Virus record (IMG/VR): IMGVR_UViG_3300024346_000435
Location: 1-26,479 of that record
Length of the DNA stretch: 26,479 bases
Reading direction: 5' to 3' (one strand)
Source: a virus
Made by a program: the position numbers and the translations under genes. Each line of letters starts with the position of its first letter. The stretch's first letter is position 1. The notes under the pieces are model-generated. The model did not search any database. It had not been told where the DNA came from and was given only the letters and a program-made list of their open reading frames with translations. Shown one piece after another: positions 6,472-11,919 of the stretch.

Positions 6472-7458
6472 TCACACCGCTACCAGAGCGGACATAACCT
6501 TGGCCTTGAATTCAGCAGCGTCACCGTAGATGTTGGCGTGCATCCGGCGTTCGCTGTTGTCGTTGCGGACGGTGCGTTCGTGATCAGTCCACTCGGTGAT
6601 CGAGTTGAAGATGCCCCAGAGGGAACCATCAGCGACTGCGTTCTTCGAGTTGTACAGCTTGGACTGCCACTCGGAGACCGTAGCCTGAGCCTTGCGCTTG
6701 GCACGCTCGTCGTCAGGCTTGCCGACCGCTGCGATGTACGCACGCTCGTAGATCTCCTGCACATCGGAGGTCTTAGGCTTGGTACGGTTGAGCTGGACAA
6801 CCTGAGCCTCGAAGGCACGGGCGGTCTCAACACCGAGCACAAGCTCGCGAGCGATGCGCTCGATCTTGAGGTGTACCGAGCGGGTGTGGCGCACCTTGTG
6901 GGCGTTGTTGCCAGCCTCACGCAGGGCCATGTTGTAGGTGTTGTTGCACACCACACGCACCGATGTGTTGAGGCAGCTAAACGCTGCGCTACCATCGTGT
7001 GAGTTGCCGAACATGGCGTAGGTGCGGACGATATCACCGTTGCCAGCGTCGAACACATGGGTGTGAGCACACACGAACGAGATAGCACCGCCCTTGAACG
7101 AGCCGCACGACTCGATGCGTACAGGTGCATCGGTGACGGCAGCGACACCGTCACGGATCATCTCGAACACTTCGCGGTTCTGCACAGGGGTGTAGCGGTC
7201 ACCGACCACACCGAGGACTGCACCATTGTCCGAGCGGACAACTGCACGGTGATCGGGCAGGGTAACACGCGCACCATCTTGAGCACCGCCGACCAAGGGC
7301 ATGGTCTGGATCGGGACGAGATGCACATCCCAGTTCAGGTAGCCAGCGGCCAGAGCCTGATCAGGTGTGAAGGTAGACGGCAGGACTTGGCCGAGGCCAT
7401 GCCATGCACGAGTACCAGCGAGAACGAGCGTGTCCGAGGAAGTGATGTTGTGAGCCAT
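6472..7458 (-). CDS. DUF932 family (phage/plasmid-like) protein
   Basis: The 328-residue product matches the DUF932 / phage-plasmid-like protein family. Typical blocks are the N-terminal AWHGLGQVLP, the middle VVGDRYTPVQNREVFEMIRD, and the conserved cysteine and asparagine region FSCLNTSVRVVCNNTYNMAL, followed by KVRHTRSVHLKIERIARELV. The family is widespread in phages and plasmids, and its biochemical activity is not settled. The ATG at 7458 has an AAGGAATC ribosome binding site, so the open upstream extension is discarded. The gene stands alone between two copies of the multi-hairpin leader (copy B upstream, copy A immediately downstream), making it an independently expressed cassette, probably at a high level early in infection. 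Confidence 0.85.
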   Translation of the reverse strand: MAHNITSSDTLVLAGTRAWHGLGQVLPSTFTPDQALAAGYLNWDVHLVPIQTMPLVGGAQDGARVTLPDHRAVVRSDNGAVLGVVGDRYTPVQNREVFEMIRDGVAAVTDAPVRIESCGSFKGGAISFVCAHTHVFDAGNGDIVRTYAMFGNSHDGSAAFSCLNTSVRVVCNNTYNMALREAGNNAHKVRHTRSVHLKIERIARELVLGVETARAFEAQVVQLNRTKPKTSDVQEIYERAYIAAVGKPDDERAKRKAQATVSEWQSKLYNSKNAVADGSLWGIFNSITEWTDHERTVRNDNSERRMHANIYGDAAEFKAKVMSALVAV

Positions 7459-7488
7459 GATAGATTCCTTGTTGGTTGTTGGTTGAGA

Positions 7489-7566
7489 CTGACGGCCATC
7501 GTCAGGCAGCGCATTACGCTGCGACAACTAGAGCGGAGAGTGTCCGCCCCAGATGTTTCGGCCTAG
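7489..7566 (-). promoter_or_regulatory. Candidate phage promoter with multi-hairpin leader, copy B
   Basis: The minus strand has the box CCGAAACATCTGGGG, the hairpin GCGGA-CACTC-TCCGC (7533-7547), then GCAGCG-TAATG-CGCTGC (7506-7522) and CTGACG-ATGGC-CGTCAG (7489-7505). A ribosome binding site and the DUF932 ATG (7458) follow. The second hairpin has a different sequence from copy A but the same position and stem length, so the structure is kept while the sequence changes. Confidence 0.6.
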
Positions 7567-7571
7567 CGTGC

Positions 7572-7856
7572 TTAGTAGTCCAGATCAGCCAGCATGGAGC
7601 GGCGATCACGGATGAAGTCTTCGCGGGTCTCAGGTGTGTGTAGAAAGTTGTGGTTTGCCTCGTACTTTAGGCCATCACACACACGATACAGTTCCTCGCG
7701 AACATCCCACTCTTTCGCAAGCACACCGACTACGGGATTGTCGAGGATGCGCTGCATCGAGGCACGCATCTCAGGTGATTCCTCGCAGGCGATGTGCGCT
7801 TCGAGTTGGAGGATGGTAGATTCGGAGAGGCGACGATTGTAGGTAGCTTGTTTCAC
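7572..7856 (-). CDS. Hypothetical helical early protein (94 aa)
   Basis: The chosen start is GTG at 7856, preceded by CCAAAGGAACCAACC, the standard ribosome binding site of this genome; the longer open frame has no such site. The product (starting MKQATYNRRLSESTILQLEA) is charged and helical, with the stretch EESPEMRASMQRILDNPVVG in the middle and a basic-acidic C-terminus (TREDFIRDRRSMLADLDY). There are no membrane segments or recognised motifs. The stop is TAA, followed after two codons by an in-frame TAG. It belongs to the first early transcription unit with the three genes upstream. Confidence 0.7.
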   Translation of the reverse strand: MKQATYNRRLSESTILQLEAHIACEESPEMRASMQRILDNPVVGVLAKEWDVREELYRVCDGLKYEANHNFLHTPETREDFIRDRRSMLADLDY

Positions 7857-7872
7857 GGTTGGTTCCTTTGGA

Positions 7873-8100
7873 TCAGAGGTTGTGGGCTGCGACGACATCG
7901 TCAACCCAACCAAGTTGTTTGATGGTGAGCCGCAGTTCGTAGCCAAAGCGGTCGTCGGTGAGCAAGCCGAGTTGCTCGACAAGGTTGACTGACGCGCTGT
8001 AGGTACGACCATCCTTATTAAGGACGACCATAGAGCCGTCATCGTCAACTTGGATGCTGAGTTTGCCGAGGTTAGCGGGTGCTTTGATAGTGCGTTGCAT
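7873..8100 (-). CDS. Hypothetical early protein (75 aa)
   Basis: The ATG at 8100 is preceded by AAAGGAACCAACT. The 75-residue product starts MQRTIKAPANLGKLSIQVDD and looks like a small alpha/beta protein: an acidic beta-rich N-terminal half (SIQVDDDGSMVVLNKDGRTY) and a helical C-terminal half (KQLGWVDDVVAAHNL). It has no cysteines, membrane segments or recognisable motif. It lies between the GP88-family gene and the 94-residue gene, each with its own ribosome binding site. Confidence 0.72.
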   Translation of the reverse strand: MQRTIKAPANLGKLSIQVDDDGSMVVLNKDGRTYSASVNLVEQLGLLTDDRFGYELRLTIKQLGWVDDVVAAHNL

Positions 8101-8130
8101 AGTTGGTTCCTTTGGTTGGAGGTTGGAGAA

Positions 8131-8925
8131 TCAGAGACGGACAACCATGCCCGTCGTATCCTTGCTCATGCGACCCTTAGCACGGAGGCCGACAATGCAT
8201 CCCTTCGGATCGCGGGTGCGGTCGTCCGAGATATCACCATCGATCACGGGAAGGCCGAGGTAGGTAGTCGGCAGAGGTTGCTTGCGCTTGGTCGAGAAGA
8301 CCACCGCCACATTGAGACCGCGAGAGGCCGCTTCGACAATCTGAGAATCCGTAGTCATCTCAGAACGCGAGAGAGTCACATGGTGATCCAAGGCCTTGGT
8401 GTCCCAATTCTTGGTGTATTCGTAGAATGCGAGGTCGGCATCGATGTGGGCGCAGGCTTCACGGATCGCGGCACGAACCTTGGCAAGGCCTTGGAGGTCG
8501 CTTGTGCCATTGAGACGGATCGTCACACGGATGCGACGACCTAGCTTGCGTTGACGCGAGGCGATGCGCTTGGCAGCATCGGAGGCGAGGTCGGCAATAA
8601 AGGCTTGCCGATCCAGAAGCCAGTAGAGGCTACGGTTTACCTGAGCGCGTTGGCATCCTTGCATCACCATGCGACCTGCGTGCTCACCGAGGCAAGCAGC
8701 GTAGCAACCTTGGCTCATGAAGGGACAGAATGCACCCGCCTTGAAGTACAGAACCAAGGCGAGATCGGCATCTCCCGATTCCTCGGACTTGATGGTCTTA
8801 GCTGAGGCCGACCAGAGGCCTGAGGCACACTTGCGCTTGCCGCGCTTAGTGTACTTGAAGGGATCGACCCCGCTCGCCTTGAGGCTTGCGAGGATTGAGC
8901 TTGAGGCTTCTACTGCGAAGGTCAT
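8131..8925 (-). CDS. GP88-family phage protein
   Basis: The 264-residue product matches the phage 'gene product 88' (GP88) family as I know it: an N-terminal cysteine cluster (CPFMSQGCYAACLGEHAGRM), then NRSLYWLLDRQAF, then RVTIRLNGTSDLQG, DLAFYEYTKNW, HVTLSRSEM, GLNVAVVFSTKRKQPLPTTY and the terminal VIDGDISDDRTRDP...IVGLRAKG. The family is common in phages; no firm biochemical role is known to me. The cysteines suggest metal binding. The start at 8925 is chosen because its ATG overlaps the previous stop (ATGA); an in-frame ATG three codons earlier (8934) is also possible. It is in the first early transcription unit behind leader C. Confidence 0.8.
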   Translation of the reverse strand: MTFAVEASSSILASLKASGVDPFKYTKRGKRKCASGLWSASAKTIKSEESGDADLALVLYFKAGAFCPFMSQGCYAACLGEHAGRMVMQGCQRAQVNRSLYWLLDRQAFIADLASDAAKRIASRQRKLGRRIRVTIRLNGTSDLQGLAKVRAAIREACAHIDADLAFYEYTKNWDTKALDHHVTLSRSEMTTDSQIVEAASRGLNVAVVFSTKRKQPLPTTYLGLPVIDGDISDDRTRDPKGCIVGLRAKGRMSKDTTGMVVRL

Positions 8926-9134
8926 AGGGCACATCCTGTGGCGAGAGCTTTGCCGCCGATATTGATCTCATTAGGGTACGGGCGAGTATTGAGCTGGACT
9001 TCTGCACCGCAGATACGGCAGCGTCCAAGCTGCACAAAGCGGGTTCCGAATTCAATCGGCGCATCCCACTTCATGCTGTGGCCACGAAACTTGGTCGAGC
9101 TTTGAGCTTGCTTCTTTAGGGTAGAGAGCTTCAT
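8922..9134 (-). CDS. Small CxxC protein, first early gene (70 aa)
   Basis: This is the first gene after the non-coding region. The ATG at 9134 follows AAAGGAACCCT, and the stop overlaps the GP88-family start (ATGA). The product begins MKLSTLKKQAQSSTKFRGHS and contains a CRICGAEVQLNTRPYPNEIN segment, a half zinc ribbon, ending IGGKALATGC. Small proteins with this 'C-x-x-C-G-A-x-V-x-x-N-T-x-P-x-P-N-E-I' pattern occur in other phages as uncharacterised proteins. The two C-terminal elements could form a four-ligand zinc site. Function unknown. Confidence 0.78.
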   Translation of the reverse strand: MKLSTLKKQAQSSTKFRGHSMKWDAPIEFGTRFVQLGRCRICGAEVQLNTRPYPNEINIGGKALATGCAL

Positions 9135-9154
9135 AGGGTTCCTTTGATGTTGAT

Positions 9155-9246
9155 GCATCGGAGCTACCGATGCTGAGACTCTTCAGGCAAGGAGCGGCCT
9201 TGCGACACTTAGAGCCGGAGAGTGTCCGGCCCTAGTGTGTTTCGTC
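9155..9246 (-). promoter_or_regulatory. Candidate phage promoter with multi-hairpin leader, copy C
   Basis: The minus strand has the box CGAAACACACTAGGG, then GCCGGA-CACTC-TCCGGC (9214-9230), GCAAGG-CCGCT-CCTTGC (9187-9203) and GCATCGG-TAGCT-CCGATGC (9155-9173), followed by the ribosome binding site and ATG at 9134. The first stem is one base pair longer than in copies A and B, with a matching C and G added on both arms, which supports selection for pairing. The arm GACACT (9204-9209) can also pair with AGTGTC (9221-9226) as an alternative fold. Confidence 0.6.
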
Positions 9247-9278
9247 ACAATTCAGGCTTACCGATTCCTTTGCGTTTG

Positions 9279-9353
9279 CACACTCTATGCATCAAGGTAC
9301 TTGGGAGGCACTCCCGATGCATTGTGTGAATAGAGTATCTGTATTAGATACTC
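9279..9353. repeat. Nested inverted repeats in the non-coding region
   Basis: CACAC (9279-9283), ATGCATC (9287-9293) and GGGAG (9303-9307) pair with CTCCC (9311-9315), GATGCAT (9316-9322) and GTGTG (9324-9328) as a branched hairpin. ACTCTAT (9282-9288) can instead pair with ATAGAGT (9330-9336). Immediately beyond is a perfect hairpin, GAGTATCT-GTATT-AGATACTC (9333-9353). The overlapping, mutually exclusive pairings are unlike ordinary intergenic sequence. Confidence 0.65.
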
Positions 9354-9427
9354 GGGTTGATTTTACACTTACAGCGTTTGGACTCATGGTCTACCTTATC
9401 GGCGTTTGCCAGTAGTATCTGTAAGCG

Positions 9428-9484
9428 TAGGCTATCGGGCCGATTGTCGTGGCTAATAATCACCAGCAGCGACAACCTAGGCTA
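9428..9484. repeat. Inverted repeat framed by direct repeats
   Basis: TTGTCG (9444-9449) pairs with CGACAA (9470-9475), with a possible inner TGG/CCA extension. The element is framed by direct copies of TAGGCTA at 9428-9434 and 9478-9484; an inverted copy (TAGCCTA) occurs at 10081. It could be a protein-binding or replication element; no role is assigned. Confidence 0.45.
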
Positions 9485-9643
9485 CCCGTTCCTACCGCGA
9501 TGGACGATGCATCCTATTGCATCCCCTAGGTGAGGCCATCAGCCCCCGATCCGATCCCGATCTCAGCGGAAACCCCGAGTAGTGCTTCCCGAGTGTCGCC
9601 CTTAAGCTAACCCGTCCGCACCGCATCTTGCAGGAGTGTTTAT

Positions 9644-9661
9644 GTAAGGCTTGCGCCTTAC
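9644..9661 (-). other. Perfect hairpin with GCAA tetraloop
   Basis: On the minus strand GTAAGGC and GCCTTAC form a 7-bp stem closed by GCAA, a GNRA tetraloop that is stable in RNA. It is followed by ATAAACACTCC rather than a U run, so it is a poor intrinsic terminator. It lies between leader copies D and C. Confidence 0.5.
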
Positions 9662-9740
9662 CGCCCACTTCGATCTAATCAATCCCTAGTGCGGGTTCGG
9701 CCCCCGCTGCTGTCCACCGTCCGCGTTGTTAGAGAGCCGC

Positions 9741-9800
9741 TGTCGAGCTGTCACCTCGACACTCATGCCGGAGAGTGTCCGCCCCAACAGATTCCGAAGC
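9741..9800 (-). promoter_or_regulatory. Diverged leader element in non-coding DNA, copy D
   Basis: The minus strand contains TTGGGGCGGACACTCTCCG, sharing the GGGGCGGACACTCTCCG core with copies A and B. The upstream box is degenerate (CGGAATCTGTT). A downstream 7-bp hairpin, TGTCGAG-7 nt-CTCGACA (9741-9761), follows as in the other copies. An alternative perfect 7-bp stem, GACACTC/GAGTGTC (9758-9764 with 9773-9779), would exclude both. No gene follows for about 600 bp, so it could drive a leader RNA or mark an origin. Confidence 0.5.
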
Positions 9801-10040
9801 CCTTATAGACTTCGCGTGCGCGCGCGCGAGGGCGTGGAATCGTCGTAAGTACCTGCAAATACAGCACTTGCAACGGATTGCTAGTCCCTAGGAGGGGGGA
9901 TTTAGGCCCGACTCGATAACGATACCCATCTCGGATTTTTCCGCCAAACTATTTCAGGCGGATAAGGCCACTTTGGAGGCGGCAATCCAGAGATAAAGAT
10001 GACCCCCTAGCTAGCACCATGCTAACCAGAGGGCCATGCC

Positions 10041-10071
10041 CCCCTCAACAATGCACCACGGGGTTGAGGGG
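10041..10071 (-). terminator. Strong stem-loop after the last tail gene
   Basis: CCCCTCAAC (10041-10049) pairs perfectly with GTTGAGGGG (10063-10071) over 9 bp, 30-60 nt past the stop of the 395-residue tail gene. Its position suits the end of the late transcription unit, but no U run follows on the minus strand, so a standard intrinsic terminator is not shown. It is framed by direct repeats TAACCAG at 10023 and 10072. Confidence 0.45.
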
Positions 10072-10100
10072 TAACCAGTATAGCCTACAGACGGCTCATG

Positions 10101-11288
10101 TCAACGCTCAGTCACCACAATATGCCCCGTCAGCGTCACAGCCGAGGAGCTGGTGTTCTTCAGGAAGTAGTGCAGGTTGCTACCCGTGTACAGACGGATG
10201 CCCGGATCCGAGTACTGGCTGACCAACGCCACATTGACTTGGCTAGCCGACACCACCATGAGGGGTCGAGCTACGATCAGCGACACCGTTCCAGCAACCA
10301 AGCTTGTGCCTAAGGTAATTGACTGGATGCTTTGGACGCCTTTGCAGCCTGCCGCTAGTTGGAACCAGACCACATTGCCAAGCACGGGTGTCGCAGGGAT
10401 TTGGTCGCCAGCAATAGCCGCCAGCGTAGCCGTCTTACCTGCAACACCATCGCTGTTGGTGTAGGTCACCGTGCTGTTGGTAATCGCAGCGGCGTTTGTA
10501 TTGGCCGTGGTGGTCACCAGACCAATGATGTAGCCTGCGCCGTTTGTGCTGCCGTCTAGATCACGCGCAGGGAAGGTTGGGGTCGTAATAGCCTGAGCGG
10601 TCGTAGTCGTCACCACGAGGCCCGTATTGACCCACACGATGTCCGCCAGCATGATCGTGCAGAGGGTCGTCGTAGCAGCCGCAGCCTCGGTGATGTACAA
10701 CTGACCAGTCGGTGTCCAGAGCGGTAGGCAACCGTTGTCGGCTGCTGTCATGCCGTCTGTAGCTCGACCGTTGATGCCGGGGGTGCCGGGCGACCAAGCA
10801 CCGTTAAAGCCTGCGTCCTTCCAGAACGCATACCAGCACGCCGTGCCCTCTGTCGCTGTACCGACCTTGTTGACCCCAATGACCCTACCAGTCACCCCGA
10901 CATTGGATGGGTTGTTGACCTTCTTGTCGCCGCTCGGGTCAAACACGCACCATTCGCCTCCGTCAGTCCATTGCAGGGACTCTCCGGCAGACAGCACGGC
11001 CTTGAATAGGCAGTACTCAGTACCGCTGACATCCTTTTTAACCGTCACGGTGTTAGCCGTAGTCGCATGACGGTTGAACACCGAGATGCTCTTGATCCCT
11101 CGCTGGGTAGACGCAGCAGGTGCTGCCACAATCACGGTCGTACTGACTGTGTTGATCGTACCCTGACTGTCAGCAGGCGTGAACGCGCTGGTCGTCATGT
11201 CCACATACGACACCGCATAGTCGATATTGGCTGTGCTGCTGGTCGTTAGCTCAAGTACTTTGGTCGTAGCGTCAAGTGTGATTGCCAT
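10101..11288 (-). CDS. Putative tail fibre / receptor-binding protein (395 aa)
   Basis: The start at 11288 (MAITLDATTKVLELTTSSTA) follows a perfect GGAGG ribosome binding site with 8-nt spacing. The protein is rich in Thr, Ala, Val and Gly with almost no long helices, as expected for beta-rich tail-fibre modules. The N-terminal part resembles short structural proteins that hold an intrinsic beta-sandwich (STQRGIKSISVFNRHATTAN, TVKKDVSGTEYCLFKAVLSA, GESLQWTDGGEW). The central part has beta-strand repeats, and the C-terminus (NLHYFLKNTSSSAVTLTGHI) may be the distal tip. It is the last gene of the late block, next to two other tail-type genes. Receptor binding is inferred from position and composition. 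Confidence 0.65.
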   Translation of the reverse strand: MAITLDATTKVLELTTSSTANIDYAVSYVDMTTSAFTPADSQGTINTVSTTVIVAAPAASTQRGIKSISVFNRHATTANTVTVKKDVSGTEYCLFKAVLSAGESLQWTDGGEWCVFDPSGDKKVNNPSNVGVTGRVIGVNKVGTATEGTACWYAFWKDAGFNGAWSPGTPGINGRATDGMTAADNGCLPLWTPTGQLYITEAAAATTTLCTIMLADIVWVNTGLVVTTTTAQAITTPTFPARDLDGSTNGAGYIIGLVTTTANTNAAAITNSTVTYTNSDGVAGKTATLAAIAGDQIPATPVLGNVVWFQLAAGCKGVQSIQSITLGTSLVAGTVSLIVARPLMVVSASQVNVALVSQYSDPGIRLYTGSNLHYFLKNTSSSAVTLTGHIVVTER

Positions 11289-11289
11289 G

Positions 11290-11868
11290 TTAGAAGCCTC
11301 CAAACGCCATACGGGCCATAACTGCTGGTTGGTCTAGTCCAGAACCACCCCCGCCTCCGCTAGGAGCAGCCCATGTACCGTCTGCGCGTAGGAAGTTAGT
11401 TGTACCACCTCCGCTGGCTGGGGCTACTCCGGCAGCTACGCTGGTAAACACGGGAAGCTGTGCGGGTGCAACCTTGGCAGAGCCATCTAGCCCTGCGTAC
11501 CCGCCAGCAATGTTCTTGTTGCTGTAGGTCTCTACACGGCTACCGTTGGCTCGGACTAAACCAAGACCTTTAGCAAGGATATCTACACCAATATCCGTGT
11601 CCGTACCGTCAGCCGACACAACTACAGGCGTTCCCGTATCAGAGTTGGTAGCAGTCAGGTAGTTAACAGCGAGACCCGACAAAGTGTCGTCAAATCGCAG
11701 CACAATATGGCTGTTGGTCGGGTCAATGACCGAGTTCAGCGGCAGATCGAGCGGAATAGCCTCCGCTTCCAAGACTGCGATGCGTGTTTCGTGGTTGTTT
11801 TGTACGCCTAAGAACTGTGTCTCAGCCGATACAAGAGCGGGTTGGTTCGTGTTGCGGGGTAGTGCCAT
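11290..11868 (-). CDS. Putative tail fibre protein (192 aa)
   Basis: The protein (MALPRNTNQPALVSAETQFL at the N-terminus) has the composition of a tail-fibre subunit and carries the common fibre motif GGGTTNFLRADGTWAAPSGG near the C-terminus, followed by a glycine-rich stretch and a short end (QPAVMARMAFGGF). A short helical segment near the start (NNHETRIAVLEAEA) could trimerise. The start is uncertain: ATG 11868 has no ribosome binding site, and in-frame GTG codons at 11895 and 11910 are alternatives. The frame is continuous with the upstream hydrolase gene across a single TAA at 11920-11922 with no other stop, so a readthrough extension of that protein is conceivable. Confidence 0.7.
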   Translation of the reverse strand: MALPRNTNQPALVSAETQFLGVQNNHETRIAVLEAEAIPLDLPLNSVIDPTNSHIVLRFDDTLSGLAVNYLTATNSDTGTPVVVSADGTDTDIGVDILAKGLGLVRANGSRVETYSNKNIAGGYAGLDGSAKVAPAQLPVFTSVAAGVAPASGGGTTNFLRADGTWAAPSGGGGGSGLDQPAVMARMAFGGF

Positions 11869-11919
11869 AGTCGATGGGAAAGCTGGGAGGCTCACAACCC
11901 CCCAGCCCACCTCACTTTC

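Larger units (their letters stand above)
9135..10100. other. Hairpin-rich non-coding region between late and early genes
   Basis: No convincing gene is present on either strand. The region holds leader copies C and D and many inverted repeats. Five CTAGGG motifs occur on the minus strand (CCCTAG at 9230, 9524, 9684, 9886 and 10005). GCGTTTG occurs three times (9272, 9374, 9402), and TAGGCTA is a direct repeat (9428 and 9478). An alternating CG tract lies near 9813-9829. A further stem, CCGCC-11 nt-GGCGG, spans 9941-9961. The last tail gene ends here and the first early gene begins, so terminal repeats, packaging signals and replication origins are expected here by analogy with T7. The termini themselves cannot be seen from one consensus sequence. 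Confidence 0.7.

Noticed and set aside
9395-9425. TTACAG-18 nt-GATAAG on the minus strand as a host sigma70 promoter for the early genes
   Set aside because: Both hexamers are weak matches and it overlaps an inverted repeat. An early host promoter is expected nearby but I cannot single one out.
9480-9625. Short minus-strand frame starting MRCGRV in the non-coding region
   Set aside because: No ribosome binding site, arginine- and glycine-rich product from hairpin DNA, and it lies across repeats; not supported as a gene.
9764-9795. ATCTGTT on the minus strand, identical to the T7 concatemer-junction pause signal
   Set aside because: A 7-mer is expected a few times by chance in this window on both strands, and the flanks do not match the T7 site. 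The position near the genome-end region is suggestive but not enough.
9813-9829. Alternating CG tract with Z-DNA potential
   Set aside because: Only about 14 bp long and may arise by chance in GC-rich DNA; noted in the region description but no function is claimed.
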